Origin: Nemertoderma westbladi
Taxonomy: Eukaryota > Xenacoelomorpha > Nemertodermatida > Nemertodermatidae
Assembly (NCBI GenBank): GCA_032718475.1
Contig: JAUCBJ010001662.1
Coordinates: forward strand, 1-45,940
Direction of reading: 5' to 3'
DNA length: 45,940 bases
This document shows, piece after piece, positions 9,041 to 18,959 of the stretch. The first letter of the stretch is position 1. Every line of letters starts with the position of its first letter. The notes beneath the pieces are model-generated. The model was not told the DNA's origin, made no database searches, and saw nothing but the letters and a program-made list of their open reading frames with translations. The position numbers and the translations under genes are program-made.

Positions 9041-11088
9041 CCAGATATATATTTTGCAAATCAAGAAAATTATTTCCTTCCAAATATGAAAAAATAAGAA
9101 AGCGGAAGTGCCTAAATAATGAAACATACCCGTTGCTATGGTAACTATATTGACTGTTCTAGTGGTCATAGACCTCTACTGTGTAATGAGGAACTAAGCA
9201 TATGATAGCGCATAATATGATCAAAGTTGAAGTAAACTGAACATGTTTTATTCAATATTTTGACCACATTCCAAATGTTATCGGTCACCATGGCAACAGA
9301 GACAAACTTGTATGGTTGGAAAGTAATTGTCTGGACTTGGAAACATGTAATACACTAGATCCAAAATTTAATTTTTTTTAGATAGTTCGAAACTATATTA
9401 AATTTGGCAGAATATATTTAGTGACATGTGACCATGGTTACAGGACTACAACAGGTCCATTTAAATTGGTCCACCACTAGAAATTAAGATGGCCTCAGGG
9501 ATAATATATTATAATGTTAGATGATTTTTCCCAACGGGGAACAATTATTAATCAATGGTTTTATATTTTTCGAATATTTACTGAAAATCGGCGTTTGAAA
9601 TTCATTTTTGAAACAGTTGCCATGGCAACCGGGTTTTACAAATGACGTCAATGGAATCTCTGATGCTGATATATGGGGGGTAGGTCAAGGTTAGAAGACT
9701 GTAGGTTTATTGGAAAGTGGACTCCTGTTGTCATGGTAATATGGGACCGATAAATAATGTTGCAAAGTTGGTTCCCCTTAAAAAATTAAAGGTATGGTAA
9801 TTATCTACTCCGGTGCCAATTATGGGAAGTTTGTCCAGGACGTCCACATTAACTTGCTAAGCAACCTGACTATTATTGAATTCTGCTAATGTAACATTAC
9901 CGAGCAGTTCCTTTGGGGATGAAGCCGATCTTGCCACGGAAATCACCGGAATAATATGAAATGCAGTCCACATGTTGGGTGCATACACCAGCATTTCCCT
10001 GCTGCCTAGAAACAGCCACAACATTCTGATTGTTGATCACATCAAAAAAAATGGTCGAACCTACAGTATGTTGTTCCTCAACTCGTTCAGATGTGCAAAT
10101 TCATTCTTGATCAGCACGATCTTGACGGTTTACACTCAAACATATAATGCATAAACTCGTTAAGAATTGTAGACAAATCTGGCATAGATGAAGATTGGTC
10201 TGGAGTTTCGCTCATAGTTTCAGGTTATCCTTGATCAGGCCTACCAGTAGCAGTACTCTCAAAATACTCTGAATCACTTTAACTTTCAGCTCTATGAACT
10301 GCTTTTGTTTTTTCATAGACTGTTGTGCAGCTTTGCTATTTTGCAGGTAGGGTGTAGGCCTATTTCAGTATTTCTGTATTTGACAGTTTGTAGCCCAAAG
10401 TCAGAAATCAGACTAATCTAATAATACCACTTCGCCTCCGCGCAGCGATTCACAAACTCGCAGCGCAATGTTAAGTCTGGCTTGAGATTTCACTGATATA
10501 GAAGCTATATAATATATAAACATAGTAACCAGACTGGCATTAGCAATATAATATCATAATGACTGCATGATTAGTATTACAAGTTTACAATGGCATTATA
10601 ATAATACATATAATACTATACAGTTACTGGTATCTACATACAAGCAGTACTGCCGTCTCTCTGAATTGGCATCACATCCTAATAATCATACAGTAGACGG
10701 ACCTCACAAAAAACATAAAAGATAATTTTTGAAAAATTTAGAAAGTGTACACTTTTGGTGCATGTTTGGTTAGGTGTAGTCAGGATGAAAGTTTAATGTA
10801 ATTTTTCTTGAGTTGCCTTTTTTGGGGCACTTTCTCTATCTACTTTTTAACTACTCAACCGATTTTCGTTCATAATTTTTGAAACAACTTATCGAAAAAC
10901 TGATTTCAGATTCGGAATCTTCATAAAATTTTACATCGGAAAACAAATTAGAAAATAATGTCGAAAAAAGGCGCCTTGGAATTCATTAAGATATGGAATA
11001 ATTAATAGCACCCGGTGGGGCAGTGGGATATGCCATCACTGGAACAAGTTATCGTACCACCATTGGAACATACTACCAATAAACTTAC
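9041..11088. other. Intronic AT-rich stretch between the LINE and LamG exon B
   Basis: No gene recognised. The first 700 bp hold the X-box-like palindromes. From 10700 to 10990 lies AT-rich sequence with a 'subterminal repeat' flavour (AACTACTCAACCGATTTTCGTT, TTTCAGATTCGGAATCTTCATAAAATTTT in parts) similar in style to 1330-1430, 16320-16400 and 30900-30980. Confidence 0.5.
9132..9740. promoter_or_regulatory. Cluster of five RFX X-box-like palindromes
   Basis: Five 14-mers match GTTGCCATGGCAAC exactly or nearly: 9132 GTTGCTATGGTAAC, 9284 GTCACCATGGCAAC, 9428 GTGACCATGGTTAC, 9616 GTTGCCATGGCAAC (perfect) and 9727 GTTGTCATGGTAAT. The RFX consensus is GTNRCC-(0-3)-RGYAAC. Spacing is 111-188 bp. 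The fold-back arms at 5.7-7.0 kb use the same half-site, so the cluster may be repeat-derived rather than a host enhancer. Confidence 0.45.
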
Positions 11089-11781
11089 CTATTTTCCTTT
11101 CTTCATCCAATGTTTTACTATAAACCTCTTTCAAGTCCATTACACTTAGAGCACAGCTGTAGTATTGAACATGTGCAACATATCCGTTTTGCATCTGGCC
11201 AATGATGAAAGGGAAGTTCGCATCTCGAAACGAACGGCCATAATTCTTAAAAGTTTCATGCCATGATTTTGGTGTCGCTTCTGTGACATTGGTATCCACT
11301 TCTTGTAAGAATAACAGGCCTTCTTTTAATATGTTATCTATTGATACAGCTACCATATACCAGGTGTTACGAAGCCGTGTTACGGACCGCACAGGTACAG
11401 GAATGCGTCCCCCATTATTTTTATCCAAATAGTACATATGATTACTAGGATGATTAAACATAAGTGTAGCACCTGTCTTTACAATATCGCGATGTTGATA
11501 CCCAAACACAATATCACCTAGCCTTGTTTCGCCAACTGTTGTGTCATCTATACCTGTATTTTTTACAAAAGCCACTATTGTGAACGTCTCAGTGGATAAT
11601 TCATGTCGATGTTCAATTGAAATGTAAGACCCATTGAAAAATGTTGCCTGATTGACGACTCCAGCTGGGCCTGTACCATACTCAACGTTTCCTCTAATTG
11701 TGCCATGGAGGTTTCCACCCGTGTCTCTGGCTCCGTGTTGCTTACTCAAAGGCCAGTATGATTCGTATTGGCAACCATCAG
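11089..11781 (-). CDS. LamG-like (concanavalin-fold) domain exon B
   Basis: The minus-strand exon of 693 bp follows the acceptor TGTTTCAG and ends at GTAAGT, phase 1-1. The peptide (231 residues) has the laminin-G_3-type jelly-roll pattern: an ESYWPLS opening strand, GPAGVVNQATFFNGSYISI, ETFTIVAFVK, a WYMVAVSID strand and the closing HVQYYSCALS. It is paralogous to exon A at 20862 (shared VNQAxxF..GYIS, TFTIVAF, YMxAV, HVxYYxC). These modules are extracellular carbohydrate- or protein-binding domains. On the minus strand it precedes the TSP1 exon, separated by an intron of about 8.8 kb. The frame extension beyond either splice site is intron. Confidence 0.85.
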
Positions 11782-12297
11782 CTGAAACAATTAACAATAA
11801 TGATAACTTTTACATAAGTAAAGTAAGCAAAAAAAATTAATAGTAAAGTGTTGTATGTTCGTGTTCGTTGTCTTTAATTAGTAATCAACAATGTTAATTC
11901 GCTAAGGTGTATAAATCAATATTTCGTCTGTCGTTTGTAATTGTAATGAAAATTCTTGAAATATATTATATTCATTTCGCATAATTTAATTATTTATAAT
12001 TTTTTTAATTTAAATCGTATAATTTCTTTTCCACACAATTTCTTTTCCACACATCAAATTTTGCACTTTTAGATAAAATTTAATAGAAGAAATTTAACAT
12101 TTCAGGTGAATATCAAATATAAAAGGATCTTCACTGGAATTTTTTGAGAAGCAACAGATGTTGCCAGTAGCAGATGCTAGAAGTATTGACAACAAGATAA
12201 TATTGGTATTGAAATAATAATATATAATAATATAATATGGTATTGAAAACAATTAAAATGATATTAACTGAGTTGACAGTCTATTGTAGCATGTAGC
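11782..12297. other. AT-rich intronic stretch, no gene seen
   Basis: Very AT-rich sequence with ATAATA-type microsatellite character near 12200-12245. No exon, RNA gene or terminal repeat was recognised. Confidence 0.5.
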
Positions 12298-12505
12298 TTA
12301 TACCAGTTCTTCTATGAGTATTTCTTTTAATGCTTTTGAAAAAGATTGTTTTGATTTTTTATTTATTATTTCTATGGGTAGTGAGTTCCAGATTATTGCC
12401 CCATGGTATTTTAAAGATTTTTGAGTTTGCTGTAGTCTGGTGCGATGTATGAAATAGTTACGGATAGACGTAGAACGTGTGATGTGGGAGTGAATGAGAC
12501 TTGTT
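12298..12505 (-). pseudogene. 3'-terminal coding scrap of another LINE
   Basis: On the minus strand, ending at the TAA at 12298-12300, the frame reads RNYFIHRTRLQQTQKSLKYH, then GAIIWNSLPIEI, then a Lys-rich tail ending IEELV. This matches the usual C-terminus of CR1/Jockey-type RT proteins (YFI.RTR...G..IWNSLP). Only about 70 codons remain, with no RT domain. It is distinct from the LINE at 7-9 kb. Confidence 0.6.
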
Positions 12506-12548
12506 GGTTTAAACTAAACAGCGATATAATGTAATCTTGTATTTTGTG

Positions 12549-12613
12549 GTTAATAACTTCCCACGTTATAGCGTTAATAACTTCCCACGTTATAGCGTTA
12601 ATAACTTCCCACG
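12549..12613. repeat. 24-bp tandem repeat, 2.7 copies, LINE insertion site
   Basis: GTTAATAACTTCCCACG plus TTATAGC repeats with an exact 24-bp period at 12549, 12573 and 12597; the third copy is cut by the LINE at 12614. The remainder of the target reappears after the LINE at 15174. Confidence 0.9.
12602..12613. repeat. 5' target-site duplication of the plus-strand LINE
   Basis: TAACTTCCCACG immediately precedes the LINE and is repeated exactly at 15174-15185 after its (ATT)n tail. Confidence 0.85.
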
Positions 12614-15124
12614 AGTGAATATATATATGGCAATGCGAATAATAATACAGAACTATTCCTAGATTGGGCAGCTGAAAACTGATTCTGTGTACCATCGACG
12701 TTCTTAAGTAAGAAATGTAGTAAACGCAGTTCATGGTTCCATGCAGCTACAAAGAGATGGTATATACAGGATAACTTCCTAGTATCGCAGGCCAATAGGA
12801 GTCTCGTGATTGATGCGGAATCATTAAACAATTGTTATCACATATCCGATCACAAACCAATAACACTACGAGTGCAGCTAAAATGGTTTAGACGAACACT
12901 ACCTAATACCAAACAACCTCCACTTGTAGAGTTAACTCAAGTAAAAGACCCTCAGCTATGTAAACAATTTGTTAGCAATTTCGCACGAGTAGAAATATCC
13001 GATCCATCCGATATTGATTGCGTGAACAACGAATTCTCTGATTGTATACTCAGCCTCTCTAAAGTATTCACACCTAGCAAATCTATGAACTCACGTAGAC
13101 CATGGCTATCCCCTGATTATTTCAATATTCACGAGAAAATCCGTGCTAAACAGACTCGAACCCGTCAACAGCGACGCCTCCTCCGACAAGCAGAACACAT
13201 CGCGCGTCGGGATAAACGCCGCTGGCTGGATGAACAGTCACAGATAGCTCGCGAGGCGATTAATAGGGGTGATCTGGGCGGTTTCCACCGCCAAAGAAGT
13301 CAACTAGCTCAGGGTCCTGCACCAGCCAATATCATCCATCCCTTAACAAATGATGGTAAACTCGTTGGTGATCTTAAGAAAATTGCTGAGCTACATGCTG
13401 AATACTTAGAAGGCAAGTTTACAGCTGAACCTGTCCCTGATCTTCTACTACCACCGGCACACACACCACAAGTTCCTGTAGATACATGACCTCCTAGGAC
13501 CGCAGAAGTCGAGGCAATCATAAAGTCACTCCCATCCGGTAAAGCCCCTGGTGAGGATAACATCACTAATGACCTACTAAAGGCAGGTGGATCCGCAGTA
13601 ATTCTGTGGTTATTAACACTGCTTAGCCTAATCCACTCAACTGGGAAGTTTCCATTGCATTGGGGGCGTACTATAATTACAGAAGCCAAAAAAGACTGGT
13701 TGATCCCTAAGTCGAACCGTCCAATAGCACTAATGTTAGCAGCATCCAAGATATGGGAGCGCTGGGTTATGTCTAGGATCCAGCCCTGGTATGAGTCCAT
13801 TCTCGATAACTGTCAAGTTGGCTTCCGTAAAGCACGGCAACTATCAGAACATGTGCTCTCAGTAAAACTCTTGGGTCAGCAGGCCCGTGCTGCGGGTGAG
13901 ACAATTTATGTTTCATATGTAGACCTAACTGGTGCCTACGATTTTGTACCCAGGGAACTAGTTTTTAGAATTCTGCTGCATGAGGGTCTTCCGTCAATTT
14001 ATGTAAATATGTTCTGTGCATTCTATGCCATAAACACATTTTGTGTACGCATTGCTGGGACCCTTAGTTCGTTCTATAGAACTGGGCGTGGGGTCTTACA
14101 AGGATCTGTGTGTAGCCCTTTGCTATTTAACATTTTCTTGAACTGCATTATTGCCGAGGTAGCTAGAAGATGTAAAGTTAAAGGAGTTTTTCGTCGTCGC
14201 TTTCGCTTTGCATTGCTGAGATGGCCCTCCATCGGCGCTGAGTTACTCCCTTTCTACATACGATGGCTGTTATACGCCGACGATATAGCGTTGCTGTGTG
14301 AAACAAAAGATGACTTAATAGAAGTACTAACGTGCCTAGATTCTGTGTTATCTGAATACCAAATGATATTGTCTGTTGACAAATCCGAATGGTCTGTATA
14401 TGGTCATAATGCAGAAACAATTGATAAGTCACCTATTACTATCCCTAGTGGAATAATTAAATTCGCTTCCCAGTTTCGCTACCTTGGATGCGAGCTACCA
14501 ACAAACTTAGATGACATGGCTGATGGAACTTCCCGCATTGCTAAGGCAAATCAGTCCTTTGGACAACATAGACAAATCCTATACAACCGATCACTGTTAT
14601 ACAAGCAGAGATACTACCTATTTCTATCACTTGTGATGCCGGTAGCCCTCCATGGTGCCGATACGCATACTCTGAGCCTTCTGAGAAAGTACCTTGTATT
14701 TGAGAATCGCTGTATGAGACGGATCCTGGGTGTCCGCCTCATAGATCGGGTACCTATTGCGACTCTTCGGCAGAGATGCGGTGTATCCCTGTCAATAGTT
14801 CAACGCATCAGGATACGGCGCATGAACCTAATAGGCCATGTGCTCAGACATGACATCCCCTGTCGAGATCTACTCTTCGCCCGGGCGAATGGTAATAAAC
14901 TAGGTAGACACCTCTGGTATATACGTGACGCCAGCAAGGATATGTCTGATACTATCGGGTCCCACAGTCAGTCACTCATAGACAATCGATCTAAATTCCG
15001 GTCTGCAGTACGGAACTGGGGAACTAAATTGGACTCAGAGGGGCAACGTTTCACCTGCCCCCATTGCAACAAAAAATATACTTCAGTATTATGGTTCAAC
15101 CGTCATTGTGCGAAGTGCAACTAG
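12614..15124 (+). pseudogene. LINE endonuclease-RT polyprotein with in-frame stops
   Basis: One reading frame runs from the truncation point to TAG at 15122, broken by TGA at 12680 and TGA at 13487. The 5' part holds the end of an APE endonuclease (LFLDWAAEN and catalytic ISDHKPI near 12848). The RT contains YVDLTGAYDFVPREL, GVLQGSVCSPLLFNIF and LYADDIALL, so catalytic residues are present. The C-terminus has CPHCNKKYTSVLWFNRHC, a C-x2-C-x12-H-x3-C zinc motif. The 13487 TGA could be a decayed CGA. From 13490 to the end it is uninterrupted, 545 codons, so the copy is young or the stops are few. Confidence 0.85.
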
Positions 15125-15173
15125 CTAGACCCTAACTCATTCGTGGGTGTGTAGGGAATATTATTATTATTAT
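12614..15173 (+). mobile_element. 5'-truncated RTE-like non-LTR retrotransposon with target duplication
   Basis: A 2.56-kb insertion flanked by the 12-bp duplication TAACTTCCCACG and ending in an (ATT)n tail (about 15158-15173). It retains the C-terminal part of an APE-type endonuclease, the RT and a C-terminal zinc-binding motif. The short microsatellite-like tail and the RRMNLIGHVLRHD-type C-terminal region suggest the RTE side of the LINE tree; clade assignment by eye is tentative. Confidence 0.85.
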
Positions 15174-15185
15174 TAACTTCCCACG
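15174..15185. repeat. 3' target-site duplication of the plus-strand LINE
   Basis: An exact repeat of 12602-12613, directly after the LINE's ATT-repeat tail. Confidence 0.85.
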
Positions 15186-15236
15186 TAAGTTTGGCCGTTT
15201 CCAGTTCTTGCAGTTTTTCTATAGGTAAAGTAGAAT

Positions 15237-15660
15237 GTTAAGGGGGGGGGGTGGTGCCCCCACAGGAGAGTTTTTTTAAACAGCATTCAGCCAACGTGGG
15301 GAAGGCCAAAGCAAAGAGCAACAAAAATGGAAATTTTAAAATTTTTTGTGTCCCTCTAGCGGCGAGTCGCGGAATTAAATATTTCACTAAAAACACTAGT
15401 AGTCCCTTAATATTTATCCAATTTTTGTGAAACCAATTTTTTTGAACTCAGCACCTTTGTTTCTACAAAAAAGATCCAGCCGATTTTGTAAATTTTAAAT
15501 TTTGACCTAAATTAATTTAATTCATTAATTAAAATTAATTAAAATTTTCAATAATATTAAAAGAAGATGTTCAAAAAACCTTACAAACGAGCCATAAATT
15601 ATCGAATTTGGGTGAAAAACGATCTGAACAGAACTTAAACTTTAATGTAACAATTTTTCA
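15237..15660. repeat. Dispersed non-coding repeat, copy 1
   Basis: Begins with TTAAGGGGGGGGGGTGGTGCCCCC and shares with 30160-30640, in order, CCTCTAGCGGC / CCCTAGCGGC, GGCGGAATTAAA, TTTCACTAAAA, CTAGTCCCT, GAAACCAAC, a long AATTAATTTAATT tract and GAGCCATAAA. No coding potential. It probably represents internal sequence of a non-autonomous DNA element, since copy 2 lies inside a TTAA-flanked element. Confidence 0.75.
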
Positions 15661-16601
15661 TGGAGATAAAAATATATAAATAGCACATAATATTGGGTTA
15701 TTTATAAGGTAGATAGATATACTTGAAAATGCAAATGTTGCCCCAATTTCCAGCGAACTTTGTTTCTATTTTTGCGAACTATATTCCAATTTTAGCCATC
15801 CAGAGATTTGGTGACCTCAGCAGTTAGAGCCCAGCATGGACTCCCATGGATTCCAAAGACACCAACATGTGAGGTCTTATTTTCGGGTGCTACACCCAAT
15901 GAAGTACGATTCGCGTACTTCATTGGACTGGACATAACAGTAGGATGACTTTCTATAGGGGGGAGGACTTTAGACGCAATTTATTCAATTTCATGTCTCT
16001 TGTGATTGGTCCTTTAAGTAGAATATAGAATATTTACCCTATTTGGCCAGGGGGGGGGGGGGTTGTGTGACATGAAAAGTATACAAGTACAGTAGCACAT
16101 ATTTGATAATCGCATAAAGCATTAAGAAATCAACCTGATTTTATGGCCTTATGGGCTTTCCATGTAGCTGAATTCGTATGTGACACTCAACAACCATTCG
16201 TCTAGAAAATATTTCCATCATGTACGTTTGCCATCCTTGAAAACCTTTATAGGTCGCAAATGAGGGCTGACTGGTGAGTTTAAAGATTCTGGATTATTGA
16301 AACTTTTTGGGTACCATTGGTTTTAATGAAATATTTCGAAAACTGAGAAAGGTATTACAAAACCGATTGCATATTAGAAATCCCCATAAATTTTCAGATA
16401 ATTTATAAAAATTTATTGTCTTTATACAAATATATATACTGCCACGACAACGCAGAAAAATCGACCCAGTAATTTTTTGGCCTTGCTGCCATTTGGCAGG
16501 CCGTATTTAAGTAGGCCATGAAGTAGCCAAGTAGTGAAGAAGACCCCTAGATCCCTTCCTATAATAAATATATAATAACACGAAGTGGGGACTTCGCGCA
16601 G
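15661..16601. other. Intergenic or intronic stretch without a gene
   Basis: AT-rich with no recognised exon. It contains the CCAAT palindrome (15896-15926), a G-run at 16050-16062, and a GGGGGGAGGACTTTAGACGCAATTT segment near 15958 (in two parts) that resembles the terminus of the poly-G element at 21737. Confidence 0.5.
15896..15926. other. Perfect 13-bp palindrome with inverted CCAAT boxes
   Basis: CCAATGAAGTACG (15896-15908), loop ATTCG, CGTACTTCATTGG (15914-15926). Both outer ends are CCAAT in opposite orientations. Confidence 0.75.
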
Positions 16602-17063
16602 CACGAAGTTGGCAGAGCCTTAGCGAATTGACACTGTTAGGGGGTAGGTCAATTTATGCAAATAGTCACGTTGGCCCTCTAGCGGCAGACTGGAGAACTG
16701 CAGATGGATTCGCCTCCTTTGAAAGTCACAGCTAATGGTCTAATACATATCTGCCAAGTTTCAGCTTAAACGGATTAAAAGCAAAGAAATGGGAGGGCAT
16801 TTAATGTTTAGACATGTGGCCCTCTAGCGGGAGACCATTGCACTGATGGTGTCTGAAAGTCTCTCAAAAATCTCAACATTTGCTCATATTGATACCTACA
16901 AATTTTCAACTTGGCAGCTTTAAATCCGACAAAGTTATTAGCATGTCAAAATCGTAACAACGACGACGACGACAACGACGACGACGACGACGACGACAAC
17001 TATTTGCATAAATTGACCCACCCCCTAACAGTGTCAATTCGCTAAGGCTCCGCCAACTTCGTG
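16602..17063. mobile_element. MITE with 65-bp terminal inverted repeats
   Basis: The left TIR (16602-16666) starts CACGAAGTTGGCAGAGCC. The right TIR (16999-17063) is its inverted copy, with about two mismatches in 65 bp. The 332-bp interior holds two CCCTCTAGCGG motifs (16676 and 16818) and a GAC/AAC trinucleotide repeat (about 16957-16998) against the right TIR. There is no ORF, so it is non-autonomous. Superfamily is unknown and the target duplication is not obvious. Confidence 0.85.
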
Positions 17064-17689
17064 GCTCGCCCCACAAACACCTCGAAAAATACAGCTTGCC
17101 AACACACTGTTACTATGAATAATGATGTAGCACAGACTGATATTAATTTGATAGTTACTACGATAAAATAATTTTAATAAGTTGTTGGATGTGGCTTTTG
17201 AGTAACATAGAATTGTCCCCAACTTGTATTTCATTACATTATTATTTCATTTGCATTTCATCAACAATTTTGACGCCCCGCATTGTAATATTATTAAACG
17301 CCGGGGCGTTTATTCGGGGAAGGCGTTGAAGTTGCTAATTTGATGGTAAGGGGGGGGGGGCTAATTCGATGGGGCGTTTATTCGAGGAGGGGGGGGGGCT
17401 CTTCTTCGAGTAAATACGGGGTACTCATTATAGCCTACTCACATATTCTTTACCAGTCATGATCAGGCCTCATTATTTTTGAGAAATCGCAAATTTATCA
17501 AAAATAAGCTATTTTGGAGATATTTTTCATTTTATTTTTGCTATTTTTGCGATGTTGTCTAAATCATCCTGTAATGATACGTATTGTTGTAAATATTGAA
17601 ACATATTTGTTTTGAGTGAAACCGACACTTAGTACAGTGTTTAACAAACTATTGAAACTTGTTTGTTACATACTGTATGTAGTCCTATA
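17064..17689. other. Non-coding stretch with GGGGCGTTTATTCG repeats
   Basis: GGGGCGTTTATTCG occurs at about 17303 and 17371, embedded in G-runs at 17350-17360 and 17389-17398, a G-rich minisatellite remnant. No gene recognised. Confidence 0.55.
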
Positions 17690-17873
17690 GTATTTTATCT
17701 AATTAATTAGGTATACAGGATGTCTTTGATAGCCTTTGACTGACACTTATTAACGTTACTATCATCAGTACTCTCTTTTGTACTGCCTTTATTGCCTTCA
17801 GTGTCATTTTTGGACATGCTAAAGTAATGTTAATAAAATCGATCTTATCTTATCTTATCTTATCTTACTAGAA
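17690..17873 (+). repeat. Probable LINE 3' tail ending in (CTTAT)n
   Basis: A TAATAAAATCGAT sequence is followed by about five CTTAT units (17847-17872). A polyadenylation-like signal followed by a pentamer tail is the usual form of some CR1-group LINE 3' ends. No coding remnant is left. Confidence 0.4.
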
Positions 17874-18519
17874 CTGCAGTACACAGTAGTTATTTCTATA
17901 AGTAAATCACAATTTCACATTAGTTAGACTAACTCACTGATATGTATGTATCGCAGTATCATATAGTATGCGGACAACCTTAGATGCCTACCGGCTACCA
18001 GACCACCACAGGTAACACTACCGTAGCCTATACTGTGAAAATGAAAGTTATTATTAAAATAGGCCTACAGTCTAGTACGCCTTGCCTACAGTATACTGTA
18101 GGGTTGTATAGAGGCCCATTTTCTATCTCTATCGCAAGTATTTTTTTTTTAAACTTTAATATGACCAATTTATGTTAATTTAAGTTTATGTAAATAAGTA
18201 TAACTACTGCATGCAAGTATTAGTGGCCGGTAAAATAAACATTTTGAAAATTTTTGATATTTGAAAAAGTTTTCCGTGTGTACTGTGTATCCCATTCCAT
18301 CTGCAATAGGTATTAAATTTTGAACTCTTTCCAGCTGGTTGAAATTGCAGTTTTGATAATTGAAATTTTTAGATTATTATATAAAGAAATGTGCCTCAAA
18401 ACCTTTAAATTCAACAAAAAAAGTATCTGTTATTTTTGAGATTTTTCCAATTTTAAATTTGCTACTTTTGATGATTTGACAAAACAGTCAAAAATAATTT
18501 GGCCTGGTCATGATTGATG
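17874..18519. other. AT-rich non-coding stretch
   Basis: Nothing recognised. The open frame 17984-18178 shows no domain and no splice context that would support it. Confidence 0.45.
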
Positions 18520-18772
18520 CAAAGAGCATTAATAACAACCGGGACAGGATCCGTGACATATTTTGCTTTATAATGACTTGTGAGGGTTCTGAATCTGATG
18601 CAAAAATAAAACGGCACTTGACATAACTTGTATTTTTTGGCGGAGGGTGCAGAAATTGGTGCTTGTACCAAAATTTTAATCCATAAATAAGACTTCCAAA
18701 GAATTGGAGCTTTTAAAATATTTCCGCTTATATAATCAGCGCCCCAGAAAACCTAAAAATGTGAATTTAGAG
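18520..18772 (-). repeat. Inverted dispersed copy of the 163-bp repeat family
   Basis: The reverse complement matches the 478-1290 array: AAAATTTTGGTACAAGCACC, then AAAATACAAGTTATG, then GATTCAGAACCCTCA, and beyond the unit AAATTCACATTTTTAGG with GGGGCGCTGATT, which corresponds to 368-405. So the copy spans both the array unit and the flanking non-tandem part of the first element. Confidence 0.75.
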
Positions 18773-18837
18773 CACACTAATTAATTTATTATTATTTCCG
18801 GTAGGTAATAGGTAGTATTTCAAGGTCTACCGAGTCG

Positions 18838-18915
18838 CTAGCGGAATCGTTAGAGCGCCACACTGGCGGTCACCAGTTCGACCCCATCTAGAGGTCATTA
18901 CCGACTTTGCTAAGC
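18838..18915 (+). repeat. tRNA-like sequence, probable SINE head or tRNA pseudogene
   Basis: A box A-like TAGCGGAATCGTTAGAGCG is followed, at tRNA spacing, by a box B-like CCAGTTCGACCCC. The anticodon arm folds as CGCCA/TGGCG with only a 3-nt loop, so a functional tRNA is unlikely. The sequence downstream to about 18960 may be a SINE body. Confidence 0.4.
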
Positions 18916-18959
18916 TGTGCACAACGAAAGTTACTACAGTTATTCATTAATTAATCAAT

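Noticed and set aside
13309-14432. Minus-strand ORFs at 13309-13800 and 14178-14432
   Set aside because: Antisense to the long LINE polyprotein frame, which has clear RT motifs.
18838-18915. Functional tRNA gene
   Set aside because: Boxes A and B are tRNA-like, but the anticodon arm has only a 3-nt loop and no acceptor stem pairs.
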